This document shows, piece by piece, positions 1 through 8,861 of a stretch of DNA of 64,000 bases. Every line of letters starts with the position of its first letter. Positions within the stretch are counted from its first letter, which is position 1. This DNA is from Vibrio gazogenes (GTDB lineage: Bacteria > Pseudomonadota > Gammaproteobacteria > Enterobacterales > Vibrionaceae). The notes beneath the pieces are model-generated. The model had not been told where the DNA came from. It did not search any database and saw nothing but the letters and a program-made list of their open reading frames with translations. The position numbers and the translations under genes were made by a program. Where the stretch lies: assembly GCF_002196515.1 (NCBI RefSeq), contig NZ_CP018835.1:3224001-3288000 (forward strand). The letters run 5' to 3'.

Positions 1-1
1 C

Positions 2-397
2 GCAAATTCAATGCTTTCTGCCGGTTTGGGGCCAATCACTTTCCTGATTGTCGTCAACCTGTTACTGCTGATTGGCGGACAGTTTATGGAACCGTCAGGT
101 CTGTTGATTATTGTTGCGCCGCTAGTCTTCCCGATTGCGATTCAACTTGGGATTGACCCGATTCATCTCGGGATCATTATGGTGGTGAATATGGAAATTG
201 GGATGATAACGCCGCCTGTCGGTCTGAACCTGTTTGTGACAGCCGGAGTGGCTCGCATGTCGATGCTCAACGTTGTTAAAGCTGCGTTGCCTTGGGTAGC
301 GATTATGTTCCTGTTCCTGTTAATTGTGACTTATGTGCCATGGGTTTCAACATGGTTGCCGACCACACTGATGGGACCGGAGATCATCACTAAATAA
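2..397 (+). CDS. dctM: TRAP C4-dicarboxylate transporter large permease (3' part)
   Basis: C-terminal part of the DctM subunit of a tripartite ATP-independent periplasmic transporter, the inner-membrane subunit that moves C4-dicarboxylates using an ion gradient. The gene runs in from the left edge, so only about 131 residues are visible. They hold hydrophobic membrane segments and the typical stretch around GGQFMEPSG, VVNMEIGMITPPVG and LNLFVTAGVA that is strongly conserved in DctM. The identification is supported by the dctB and dctD regulators just downstream on the other strand, which in vibrios accompany dctPQM. The upstream dctP and dctQ genes lie outside the window. Confidence 0.93.
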   Translation, partial: ANSMLSAGLGPITFLIVVNLLLLIGGQFMEPSGLLIIVAPLVFPIAIQLGIDPIHLGIIMVVNMEIGMITPPVGLNLFVTAGVARMSMLNVVKAALPWVAIMFLFLLIVTYVPWVSTWLPTTLMGPEIITK

Positions 398-964
398 ATA
401 GTTACTAAATAATCATCACTAAACCAATCACTATAAAGACATGTACCAATATCCCCGCAGCCTCAATATCAGCACGATGTTGTGAATTGAGGTTAGTCGG
501 GGAGTTGTTCGATGATGTCGATTCGCTTGCTTTTTTATCGATCTCTCGCACCTTCGGATGGGCGCTAAGAAATTTCTCACCGATACATCACATGTCAATG
601 TAAGGTCCCGTCCCGATAAGGGTAAAGCGCAACCGGGGCGTGCCCACCGACTTCTCCTCAGGTCTATTCTGAACCAGTGCAAGACTGGCTGTGTCGTTTT
701 TATCGCGTTGATCTCCTACACTGAACGAACTGCAGAAAAATAGTCGCCCAAGAAAACTGGCTTAAGGCAGGCAATTCTTCTGAACAGTCAGGTAATTAAC
801 TGGCAAAATGGTGAAAATATTGACCCGTTTCGCAACGATGAAAACGACTGACGATGCTGTGGGTTGAAGTATGATATCTGTTTCTTAGAAGGTGGGAGAT
901 ATGCCTTGCTAGTTAATCGTAATTCGTTACAATGAATCCCAAGGTTAATAAGAGAAGAATGTCT
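398..964. other. Gene-poor spacer between dctM and the clpP paralogue
   Basis: No intact gene is supported. Plus-strand stretches around 430-592 and 675-790 read open with ordinary-looking protein composition but in different frames, broken by stops, and have no start with a ribosome site. This could be decayed coding sequence; I could not name it. The last 100 bases probably hold the promoter of the clpP-like gene, but no convincing -35/-10 pair stands out. Confidence 0.4.
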
Positions 965-1567
965 ATGAATTTCGTATTAAAAAATGATGAAAATGATAAG
1001 GCCAATGATGAACGGAGCTCTGGTTCAATGGTAGAGGAAAAACTCATAGCGTCTCGTTCTATTTTCATTTCTGGTGAAATTGACCAGAAGCTGGCTCAAA
1101 AAGTTTCAACTCAGTTACTGGTGTTGCAGGAAATCAGCGATGAGCCGATTTATTTGTATATCAATAGCCAAGGCGGACATGTAGAAGCTGGCGATACTAT
1201 CCATGACATGATTAAATTTATCAAACCGGAAGTTATCGTGATTGGAACCGGATGGGTTGCCAGTGCCGGAGTGACTATCTACATTGCCGCGAAAAAAGAA
1301 AACCGTGTCTGTTTGCCGAACACCCGTTTTATGATCCACCAACCATTGGGTCAGGTGCGTGGTAAAGTCTCAGATATTCAAATTGAAGCGGATGAGATCT
1401 TACGTATGCGTAGCCGGGTCAATCAGATGATCAGTGAAGCAACCGGACAGCCTTATGAACAGGTTGAGAAAGATACCGATTATAACTTCTGGATGAGTCC
1501 TGAAGAGGCGGTTAAGTATGGATTGGTCAGTCGGGTCGTGAGTAATATCAGAGAACTGCAGGATTAA
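965..1567 (+). CDS. Stand-alone ClpP-family serine protease (ClpP2-like)
   Basis: Second ClpP-type peptidase, separate from the canonical clpP near 6.8 kb. The ClpP catalytic triad seems preserved: Ser in VASAGV, His in MIHQPLG and Asp in EKDTDYN. The segment around the Ser differs from the canonical GQACSMGSF, so the paralogue is divergent rather than a recent copy. I chose the ATG at 965 because AGAGAAG lies 7 bases upstream; an upstream in-frame ATG at 932 would add 11 residues but has no good ribosome site. The resulting 200 residues match usual ClpP length. It stands alone, with no adjacent Clp ATPase, and is closed by a strong terminator. Whether it mixes with ClpP1 or works alone cannot be told from sequence. 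Confidence 0.88.
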   Translation: MNFVLKNDENDKANDERSSGSMVEEKLIASRSIFISGEIDQKLAQKVSTQLLVLQEISDEPIYLYINSQGGHVEAGDTIHDMIKFIKPEVIVIGTGWVASAGVTIYIAAKKENRVCLPNTRFMIHQPLGQVRGKVSDIQIEADEILRMRSRVNQMISEATGQPYEQVEKDTDYNFWMSPEEAVKYGLVSRVVSNIRELQD

Positions 1568-1596
1568 TCTGGAAACATCGTACAACGATTAAATGA

Positions 1597-1637
1597 AAAC
1601 ATGGAATGAAAGTCAGTCTTTCATTCCATGTTTTTTT
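1597..1637 (+). terminator. Rho-independent terminator after the clpP paralogue
   Basis: Long perfect hairpin (arms ACATGGAATGAAAG and CTTTCATTCCATGT, 5-base loop) followed by a run of T. It separates this gene from the convergent dctD, and may act in both directions. Confidence 0.9.
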
Positions 1638-1694
1638 ATGTCTTGCTGATCGCGGCTCATACTGAGGGTTTATCCGGTTGTATCAGAAAGCGTG

Positions 1695-3038
1695 TTAGTT
1701 TTTGTAGTTCTCTTTATCCAGCTGATATTTCTGCATTTTATCGTAAAGTGTTTTACGCGGGAGGTTCAAACTTTCCATCGTGTCTTTGATACTGCCACCA
1801 CATTCGTTCAATGCCTGTTCGATCACTGATTTTTCAAACTCTGCCACCTGATCCGCAAGACTAAGCATGGGCCCGCTCAACAGGTTTGTATCCTGACCGA
1901 GTTGAATCAGTTTACCGAGTAATACATACCGTTCTGCGGCATTTCTTAACTCGCGGACATTACCCGGCCAGCGATGACTCATTAACGCTTGTACGTCCTG
2001 CTTTGAGATCGAATTTGCTGCTTTCCCATAGCGGGCGGCAGCAACCAGTAAAAAGTGATGAAATAGCGCGGGAATATCTTCTTTACGTTCCCGCAGCGGG
2101 GGAATATCTAAAGTCACAATATTTAATCGGTAATAGAGATCTTCCCTGAACGTGCCTTGTTGAGCCGCTTGTTTCAGATCGACTTTAGTGGCGGCGATCA
2201 CTCGAATGTCCAGCGGAATTAATTCATTCGAGCCGACGCGCTCAATCAACCGTTCTTGCAACACTCGCAGTAATCGAATTTGTGCTGACATAGGCATCGA
2301 TTCAATTTCATCGAGAAACAGCGTACCACCCTGTGCATGTTCGAATTTACCGATGCGTTGTGCTTCTGCCCCTGTGAATGCACCTTTCTCATGGCCATAT
2401 AATTCACTTTCAATCAAGTGTTCCGGCACCGCACCACAATTGACGGCAACGAAGTTTCGTTTTCTCCGGGAACTCAATTCATGCAAAGAGCGGGCAATCA
2501 ACTCCTTGCCGGTGCCCGTTTCACCAAAGAGCAAAATATCTGCATTGGTATCAGCAATCTGACTAATGGTCTCTTTCAATGCTTGAATACTGGCGGTTTC
2601 ACCAATAATCCGCGGCCCGAGTGTCTGGCTGGCCTTCAGACTCCGCTTCAGCTTTTGGTTTTCCAGTGTCAGCCGGCGTTTATCAATTGCGCGATGAACG
2701 GTCTCCATCAGGCGTTCGGGGGCGAATGGTTTTTCGATAAAGTCGTAGGCACCGTCATGCATCGCCTGAACCGCCATAGAGATATCACCGTGTCCGGTAA
2801 TCAGGATGATCGGTAAATCCTGATCTTGATGGTGAACCGAATGCAGTAAATTTTGACCGCTGAGCCCGGGTAATTGAATGTCTGTCACAATCACCAGCGG
2901 TAGTCCGTCCTGTTTGATAGCCAGTAGCGCTTCTTCGGCACTGTCAAAAAATCTGGCTTGAATGTCAGCCAGTTCAAAGCTCTGTTCGATTGCAATCCGA
3001 ATATCCGCTTCATCATCGATAAAAAATACATCGCACAT
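1695..3038 (-). CDS. dctD: Sigma-54-dependent response regulator DctD
   Basis: Response regulator that activates sigma-54 transcription of C4-dicarboxylate transport genes after phosphorylation by DctB. The N-terminal receiver (about residues 1-120) shows the acidic FIDDEAD patch and the phosphoacceptor Asp in VTDIQLPG. The central AAA+ domain has Walker A GETGTGKE and the sigma-54 contact loop GAFTGA. The C-terminus is a Fis-type helix-turn-helix. The length of 447 residues is normal for DctD. It starts 9 bases after dctB, so the two form an operon, and the dctM gene at the left edge gives the probable target. Confidence 0.95.
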   Translation of the reverse strand: MCDVFFIDDEADIRIAIEQSFELADIQARFFDSAEEALLAIKQDGLPLVIVTDIQLPGLSGQNLLHSVHHQDQDLPIILITGHGDISMAVQAMHDGAYDFIEKPFAPERLMETVHRAIDKRRLTLENQKLKRSLKASQTLGPRIIGETASIQALKETISQIADTNADILLFGETGTGKELIARSLHELSSRRKRNFVAVNCGAVPEHLIESELYGHEKGAFTGAEAQRIGKFEHAQGGTLFLDEIESMPMSAQIRLLRVLQERLIERVGSNELIPLDIRVIAATKVDLKQAAQQGTFREDLYYRLNIVTLDIPPLRERKEDIPALFHHFLLVAAARYGKAANSISKQDVQALMSHRWPGNVRELRNAAERYVLLGKLIQLGQDTNLLSGPMLSLADQVAEFEKSVIEQALNECGGSIKDTMESLNLPRKTLYDKMQKYQLDKENYKN

Positions 3039-3047
3039 AACATGTCC

Positions 3048-4850
3048 TTATGAGGCAGTTTCAGGTGAGGGAGGAAGTGTTGTCGGTAACTGGATACTGA
3101 ACCGGGCGCCACCAAGCGGTGATGATGAGGCATTCAGTTGTCCGCCCATACTCTGCATAATTTGTTGAGAGATCGACAAGCCCAAGCCCAGCCCATTTTT
3201 CTTCGTGGTATAAAAGGGATCAAACAACTGAGATAGCGTTTTATTACCAAAACCTTCTCCGTTATCGTCAATATGAATGGTGAGCTGGTGGTTATCTTCA
3301 GTAAAGCTGAGAATGATCTGTTTATCAGGACGATCATCAAGCGCCTGAATGGCATTGGTCAAAAGATTAATCAGCACTTGTTCCAAATGAATCGGATTGA
3401 TATTTAACCAGATGGGGTGTTCCGCAGACTGGATCTCGAAATGAATGAGGTTTGTTTTTAGTTGTGACTGAATTAATTCTTTGGTTGATAAGATGATTGG
3501 ATAAAGCTGGACAACGGCACGTTCATCATAATCTGATTTACGGGCAAAAGAACGTAATTGAGTGCTGATCTTGGCCATCCTTTCAGTCAGTCCTGAGATG
3601 CGGTCCAAGTTGTCATCTGCCCGTTCAATTTTACCGCTGGCCAGAAAACGGCGGCCATTATCTGCGAAGCTGCGGATTGCTGCGAGCGGGTTATTCAGTT
3701 CATGGCTGATACTGGCAGACATCTGACCAAGCACAGCGAGTTTTGCGGCCTGAATCAACTCATCTTGTGTCTGTCGCAGTCGTTGTTCGGTTTTACTCCG
3801 TTCTTCGATCTCAAGGTGTAGCTTCGCAGTTCTTTCCATCACCAAAAACTCAAGCTTTTGCTTTGCTTCCGATTGAAGCTGCTCAATTTGGCGCAATTTA
3901 TTTTTACGGTGGTGGATGAGCAACACAATGAGATAAATAATGGCAAATACCATGCATGAAATGACCACAAAAGCGAAGCTCGTCCAAAAGACCTGAATCT
4001 TCGGTGACAGTACGCGAATATTGAGCGGGATATTCTTCAAAGGACGGCTGCTGACAATGAAATCGCCTTTAATCCAGCCCTGCTTCGGGTCAATCCATTC
4101 GGTGGTCGCTTGATCCATTTTCCCGAGTAATCCCAGTGATTGTATCGTTTTATCGAGGTACTGACGGGAATGAAAGATTTCAGTACGGATCTCCGGGTCA
4201 ATGAAGGTGACACTTTTGAACAGCCATTTTGGCTGGCTTGACATAAAAATAATGCTGTACGGATCGGTGGCAACAAAGTAACTGTTTGTGCTTTTCCAAT
4301 TCTCTTCAATTGACGAGAGGTCCATTTTTACAACCACGACACCGAGAATCGTCGCGGCATAAGTCACCGGGTAGGCATAGTAGTATCCGCGTTCACCAGA
4401 CGTTGAGCCCAGCGCGTAGTATTGGCTTTCTTTGCCTTGAACCGCCACCTGAAAGTACGGACGCCAATTGAAATTTCTGCCAATAAATGAACGTGCCAGA
4501 TTCCAGTTACTTGCAGCAATCGTATTGCCATGAATATCGAGAAGGTAGGTATCAGAGGCTTTAATGGCATCGTTAACCTGTTCAAGATAGTGATTGGTGA
4601 TATCGATTTGAGCGGAGTTGTCCACCATCGTTAATGCATCAACCAGTTTTTTATCTTTGGCGAGTAGCTGGGGGATATGGGCGAACTTATCCAGTTTGGT
4701 GACTACATGACTGGCAAAACGTTCTAACTGTGCCTGATGTTCACTGAGCAAGGTCTGATAGCTATACTGCCACACAAGATGCGCACCGTATGCTGTTGTG
4801 AGAATGAAGACAACAACAAAAATCACATTGAATCGAAACTTAGATAACAT
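3048..4850 (-). CDS. dctB: C4-dicarboxylate sensor histidine kinase DctB
   Basis: Membrane sensor kinase of the DctB/DctD system. An N-terminal membrane helix (about residues 8-25) is followed by a large periplasmic double-Cache-like sensor region, a second membrane helix near residues 285-312, a coiled coil, and the kinase core. The H-box reads SISHELNNPLAAIR, the N-box LINLLTNAIQAL, and the ATP lid contains DNGEGFG and GLGLGLSIS, so the kinase looks active. At 600 residues it matches the family. It precedes dctD in one operon. Its ligand is inferred to be succinate, fumarate or malate from the family and from the neighbouring TRAP transporter. Confidence 0.95.
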   Translation of the reverse strand: MLSKFRFNVIFVVVFILTTAYGAHLVWQYSYQTLLSEHQAQLERFASHVVTKLDKFAHIPQLLAKDKKLVDALTMVDNSAQIDITNHYLEQVNDAIKASDTYLLDIHGNTIAASNWNLARSFIGRNFNWRPYFQVAVQGKESQYYALGSTSGERGYYYAYPVTYAATILGVVVVKMDLSSIEENWKSTNSYFVATDPYSIIFMSSQPKWLFKSVTFIDPEIRTEIFHSRQYLDKTIQSLGLLGKMDQATTEWIDPKQGWIKGDFIVSSRPLKNIPLNIRVLSPKIQVFWTSFAFVVISCMVFAIIYLIVLLIHHRKNKLRQIEQLQSEAKQKLEFLVMERTAKLHLEIEERSKTEQRLRQTQDELIQAAKLAVLGQMSASISHELNNPLAAIRSFADNGRRFLASGKIERADDNLDRISGLTERMAKISTQLRSFARKSDYDERAVVQLYPIILSTKELIQSQLKTNLIHFEIQSAEHPIWLNINPIHLEQVLINLLTNAIQALDDRPDKQIILSFTEDNHQLTIHIDDNGEGFGNKTLSQLFDPFYTTKKNGLGLGLSISQQIMQSMGGQLNASSSPLGGARFSIQLPTTLPPSPETAS

Positions 4851-4992
4851 CGTTGCACTTGCTGTTGAGAAGAGGCTGTGCTTTATTTTACTGGGTTTGC
4901 CTGAAGAACGGGGATAAACGGTTTCGGGAAGAGCGAAAAAGTAAGATCAGGATCTCTTTTTCAATATTTCACTGAAAAAAAGCAGGTTTTCC

Positions 4993-5018
4993 CTTGAAAA
5001 GAGTAATTTTATCCCCAA
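4993..5018 (+). promoter_or_regulatory. Sigma-32-like promoter candidate upstream of tig
   Basis: CTTGAA followed after 14 bases by CCCCAAC, close to the heat-shock consensus CTTGAA N13-17 CCCCATNT (one mismatch in the CCCCAT core). It would give a leader of about 320 bases before tig. The spacer between dctB and tig (4851-5346) holds no gene that I can support. Confidence 0.45.
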
Positions 5019-5278
5019 CCTGTCAATCTACGGAGCAATTCGGATAAGATTTTTGCTAGGCAGGAGAATAAATTCTGAGCGTCAGGTATTCGTCTGCTGA
5101 GATAGACTCGACAGCCGTAGCTCTGGTCGTTAGAATGTCGCGTCTAAAAAGTATGTCCTGAGTCAGATAGGAGCATATCTGGGAGTATTTCCTGATGGAG
5201 TGATGAATACGCCACTTCACTGCTCACTATTTTATTTCGTTATAGATGTACTCTGAAAGAGTACGGAACATGGATGCA

Positions 5279-5326
5279 GCCGAGATCAGTGCGATCTTGG
5301 CTCATGATGCTCAGAAGAACTGAGCC
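5279..5326 (+). promoter_or_regulatory. Competing hairpins in the tig 5' leader
   Basis: GCCGAGATC (5279-5287) pairs with GATCTTGGC (5293-5301). Just downstream GCTCAG (5309-5314) pairs with CTGAGC (5320-5325), while GGCTCA (5299-5304) can instead pair with TGAGCC (5321-5326). The alternatives share bases and end 7 bases before the GAGG ribosome site of tig (5333-5336), so the leader could affect translation or early termination. Function is not shown. Confidence 0.35.
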
Positions 5327-5346
5327 AGTTTTGAGGTTTATATAGA

Positions 5347-6651
5347 ATGCAAGTTACTGTTGAAACGCTAGAAGGCCTACAACGCCGTCTGAATATTACT
5401 GTTCCTGCTGCTAACATCGAAGATGCTGTTACAGCAGAACTGCGCAACATCGCAAAAAACCGTCGTTTCGATGGCTTCCGTAAAGGCAAAGTGCCAATGA
5501 AAATGGTTGCTAAGATGTATGGCAAAGCAGTACGTCAGGATATCCTTGGTGAAGTGATGCAGCGTCACTTTATCGAAGCGATTATCCAAGAAAAAGTGAA
5601 CCCTGCTGGCGCGCCGACATTTACTCCTGTTGAAAATGAAGAGAATAAAGACTTAGTTTTTAACGCGACGTTTGAAGTTTATCCTGAAGTTGAGTTGAAA
5701 GGCTTGGACAATATCGAAGTCGAGAAGCCAAACGTTGCGGTAAAAGATGAAGATGTGGCTGAGATGCTTGAAACACTGCGTAAGCAGCAAGCAACATGGA
5801 CAGAAGTTGATGCCGCGGCTGAAGAAGGCAAGCGTGTAACACTTGATTTTGTCGGTACAATTGATGGTGAAGCTTTTGAAGGTGGCAAAGCTGAAGACTT
5901 CGCTCTGGAAATGGGCGCTGGCCGCATGATTCCTGGGTTTGAAGATGGCATCGTTGGTAAAACTGCGGGTATGGAGTTTGAAATCGACGTGACTTTCCCT
6001 GAAGACTACCACGCTGAAAACCTGAAAGGTAAAGCGGCAAAATTTGCAATTAAGATCAGCAAAGTTGAAGAGCGTGAATTACCAGAATTAAACGATGAAT
6101 TCGTCGCGAAATTCGGTGTGAGCGAAGGCGGAGTTGAAGCACTTCAGGCTGAAGTTCGTAAGAATATGGAACGCGAACTCAAGCAAGCTGTGAAACAGCG
6201 TATCAAGCAACAAGCGATTGATGGTTTGGTCAAAGAAAATGACATCGACGTTCCGTCTGCCTTGATCGACCAAGAAATCGAAGTGCTTCGTCAGCAAGCT
6301 TCACAACGTTTCGGTGGCAACCCTGAAGCAGCTGCACAACTGCCTCGTGAACTGTTTGAAGAACAAGCAAAACGTCGCGTTGTCGTTGGTTTACTGCTGG
6401 GTGAAGTGATCAAAGCAGATGACCTGAAAGCAGATGATGAAAAAGTAAAAGCGCTGATCGAAGACATGGCGACTGCCTATGAAGATCCGCAAGAAGTTGT
6501 GACATATTATGAGCAAAACGAAGAGCTCATGAATAACATGCGTAACGTTGCACTTGAAGAGCAAGCTATTGATGCACTCCTTGCTAAAGCAAAAATTTCT
6601 GAGAAAGATGTAAGCTTCAACGAGCTAATGAATTCTCAGAACGCTGCTTAA
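5347..6651 (+). CDS. tig: Trigger factor, ribosome-associated chaperone and prolyl isomerase
   Basis: Trigger factor binds the ribosome exit tunnel and protects nascent chains. The ribosome-binding signature [11 protein letters not shown] is present near residue 45, followed by an FKBP-type isomerase domain (about residues 150-245, with [17 protein letters not shown]) and the long helical C-terminal substrate-binding arms. The 434 residues are typical. A GAGG ribosome site sits 10 bases before the ATG. It heads the usual tig-clpP-clpX-lon chain of protein quality control genes and is separated from clpP by a hairpin. Confidence 0.98.
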   Translation: MQVTVETLEGLQRRLNITVPAANIEDAVTAELRNIAKNRRFDGFRKGKVPMKMVAKMYGKAVRQDILGEVMQRHFIEAIIQEKVNPAGAPTFTPVENEENKDLVFNATFEVYPEVELKGLDNIEVEKPNVAVKDEDVAEMLETLRKQQATWTEVDAAAEEGKRVTLDFVGTIDGEAFEGGKAEDFALEMGAGRMIPGFEDGIVGKTAGMEFEIDVTFPEDYHAENLKGKAAKFAIKISKVEERELPELNDEFVAKFGVSEGGVEALQAEVRKNMERELKQAVKQRIKQQAIDGLVKENDIDVPSALIDQEIEVLRQQASQRFGGNPEAAAQLPRELFEEQAKRRVVVGLLLGEVIKADDLKADDEKVKALIEDMATAYEDPQEVVTYYEQNEELMNNMRNVALEEQAIDALLAKAKISEKDVSFNELMNSQNAA

Positions 6652-6704
6652 TTAGGCAAGATGTATCATAGAAGGTTGACTAAAGGTTAACTATTCTGAT
6701 AACA

Positions 6705-6742
6705 ATGGTCCGCATGATGTCCGTCATTCGGGCCATTTATTT
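6705..6742 (+). terminator. Hairpin between tig and clpP
   Basis: Imperfect stem (AATGGTCCGCATGA with TCATTCGGGCCATT, loop TGTCCG) followed by TTATTTT. It looks like a partial terminator that would limit readthrough from tig into clpP. Confidence 0.6.
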
Positions 6743-6757
6743 TAGGGATATAAGAAT

Positions 6758-7384
6758 ATGAGCTACCAAGAAAAAAATGAAATGTCGTCAATCATGAACG
6801 CCTTAGTACCCATGGTGGTAGAGCAAACCTCCCGAGGAGAGCGCTCTTACGATATTTATTCCCGTCTGCTGAAAGAGCGTATTATCTTTTTGACCGGTCA
6901 GGTTGAAGATCAGATGGCAAATCTTATCGTGGCTCAGCTCCTGTTCCTGGAATCAGAAAATCCGGATAAAGATATCTTTTTGTATATCAATTCCCCGGGG
7001 GGAAGCGTTGATGCCGGATTGTCGATTTATGATACCATGGAGTTCATCAAACCGGATGTGAGTACAGTCTGTATGGGTCAGGCATGTTCTATGGGGTCGT
7101 TTTTATTAGCAGGCGGAACCGCTGGAAAACGCTTCATGTTGCCGAATGCGCGTGCGATGATGCATCAACCATCGGGTGGTTTTGGCGGTCAGGCATCTGA
7201 TATCCATATTCATACGCAGGAAATTTTGAAGATTAAACAAAAATTGAATGAGCTTCTTGCCAAACATACCGGACAACCACTAGATGTGATTGAACGTGAT
7301 ACCGATCGGGATAACTTTATGTCTGCACAGCAAGCTGTCGATTATGGTCTGGTTGATGCAGTATTGACACATCGAGGCGAATAG
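6758..7384 (+). CDS. clpP: ATP-dependent Clp protease proteolytic subunit
   Basis: Canonical ClpP, which forms the double-ring peptidase chamber loaded by ClpX or ClpA. The catalytic Ser lies in GQACSMGSF, the His in MMHQPSGG and the Asp in ERDTDRDNF. The 208 residues fit the family, including a short N-terminal propeptide that is removed by self-processing. A GGG-containing ribosome site precedes the ATG. It lies 86 bases before clpX, as in other gammaproteobacteria, and is distinct from the paralogue at the left end of the window. Confidence 0.98.
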   Translation: MSYQEKNEMSSIMNALVPMVVEQTSRGERSYDIYSRLLKERIIFLTGQVEDQMANLIVAQLLFLESENPDKDIFLYINSPGGSVDAGLSIYDTMEFIKPDVSTVCMGQACSMGSFLLAGGTAGKRFMLPNARAMMHQPSGGFGGQASDIHIHTQEILKIKQKLNELLAKHTGQPLDVIERDTDRDNFMSAQQAVDYGLVDAVLTHRGE

Positions 7385-7470
7385 GCTGATAGTGCGCTTC
7401 ATTTGAATAGCGCAATTTGATACAAATTGATATAAACTCAGCATATGGATAAAGGCTAAGAGGTTAGCGA

Positions 7471-8745
7471 ATGACAGATAAAAGCAAAGAGAGTGGTAAA
7501 CTGTTGTACTGCTCTTTCTGTGGCAAAAGCCAACACGAAGTTCGCAAACTGATCGCAGGTCCTTCTGTTTACATTTGTGATGAATGTGTCGATCTATGTA
7601 ACGACATTATACGAGAAGAAATTAAGGATGCGCTTCCGAAGAAAGAGTCAACGGCATTGCCAACGCCGCATGAGATTCGGGATCATCTTAATGACTATGT
7701 GATTGGTCAAGAGCACGCGAAAAAGGTGCTTGCGGTCGCTGTCTATAATCACTACAAGCGTCTACGTAATGGTGATAAGACAAGTGAAGGTGTTGAATTA
7801 GGTAAGAGTAATATCCTGCTGATCGGGCCGACAGGTAGCGGTAAAACTTTGTTGGCTGAAACATTAGCTCGCTTTTTGGATGTGCCATTTACGATGGCGG
7901 ATGCGACAACACTGACCGAAGCAGGTTACGTCGGGGAAGACGTTGAAAACATTATCCAAAAGCTACTGCAAAAATGTGATTACGATGTTGCCAAGGCAGA
8001 GCGGGGGATTGTTTACATCGATGAAATCGATAAGATCTCGCGTAAGTCCGAAAACCCATCGATCACTCGGGATGTGTCCGGTGAAGGTGTGCAGCAAGCC
8101 TTGTTGAAACTCATCGAAGGGACGGTTGCATCTGTTCCGCCTCAAGGTGGCAGAAAACACCCACAACAAGAATTTTTGCAAGTGGATACATCAAAAATCT
8201 TGTTCATCTGTGGTGGTGCGTTTGCCGGTCTAGATAAAGTCATCGAACAGCGAGTCGCGACAGGAACCGGCATCGGCTTTGGTGCGGAAGTTCGTTCCAA
8301 AGATGAAATCAAGACAGTCGGTGAGCTGTTTACTCAGGTCGAACCGGAAGACTTAGTGAAATATGGGTTAATTCCTGAATTCATTGGTCGTCTCCCCGTG
8401 ACTGCAACACTGACGGAACTGGATGAAGCTGCATTGATTCAGATCCTTTGTGAACCGAAGAATGCGCTGACTAAACAGTATGGTGCGCTTTTCGAACTTG
8501 AAGATGTTGATCTAGAGTTCAGAGAAGATGCATTACGTGCTATTGCTAAAAAAGCAATGACGCGTAAAACGGGTGCTCGCGGATTGCGTTCAATTCTTGA
8601 GGGTGTGTTGTTAGAAACGATGTATGAGTTACCATCGGTTAATGATGTGAGTAAGGTTGTCATTGACGAGTCGGTAATTAATGGTGAATCAGCACCGTTA
8701 CTCATCTATTCTAACAATGAAAATCAGGCCGCCGGTGCCGAATAA
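7471..8745 (+). CDS. clpX: ATP-dependent Clp protease ATP-binding subunit ClpX
   Basis: AAA+ unfoldase that recognises tagged substrates and threads them into ClpP. The N-terminal zinc-binding domain shows CSFCGKS and CDECVDLC. The AAA+ module has Walker A GPTGSGKT, Walker [11 protein letters not shown], the pore loop GYVGED, and the ClpP-docking IGF-type loop ([10 protein letters not shown]). The 424 residues are normal. It follows clpP and is closed by a terminator before lon. Confidence 0.98.
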   Translation: MTDKSKESGKLLYCSFCGKSQHEVRKLIAGPSVYICDECVDLCNDIIREEIKDALPKKESTALPTPHEIRDHLNDYVIGQEHAKKVLAVAVYNHYKRLRNGDKTSEGVELGKSNILLIGPTGSGKTLLAETLARFLDVPFTMADATTLTEAGYVGEDVENIIQKLLQKCDYDVAKAERGIVYIDEIDKISRKSENPSITRDVSGEGVQQALLKLIEGTVASVPPQGGRKHPQQEFLQVDTSKILFICGGAFAGLDKVIEQRVATGTGIGFGAEVRSKDEIKTVGELFTQVEPEDLVKYGLIPEFIGRLPVTATLTELDEAALIQILCEPKNALTKQYGALFELEDVDLEFREDALRAIAKKAMTRKTGARGLRSILEGVLLETMYELPSVNDVSKVVIDESVINGESAPLLIYSNNENQAAGAE

Positions 8746-8762
8746 TTCAGCAAAGTCTCACG

Positions 8763-8790
8763 AAGGAGGTATGATTACCTCCTTTTTTTT
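8763..8790 (+). terminator. Rho-independent terminator after clpX
   Basis: AAGGAGGT and ACCTCCTT form a perfect stem with a 6-base loop, followed by a T run. Confidence 0.9.
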
Positions 8791-8799
8791 ATTCTACGA

Positions 8800-8827
8800 T
8801 TGAATCCCATTGTTTAGACCCCATATA
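8800..8827 (+). promoter_or_regulatory. Sigma-32 (heat shock) promoter of lon
   Basis: TTGAA, 14 bases, then CCCCATATA, an excellent match to the sigma-32 consensus. It lies about 35 bases before the lon ATG and right after the clpX terminator. Heat-shock control of lon by sigma-32 is well established in E. coli. Confidence 0.8.
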
Positions 8828-8861
8828 CTGCCATATAGACAGAAGCGGAAGAGAGAAGAAT

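Noticed and set aside
431..682. Minus-strand frame of 83 codons next to dctM
   Set aside because: No ribosome site, composition rich in Arg and unlike a folded protein, and the plus strand of the same stretch looks more coding-like although broken.
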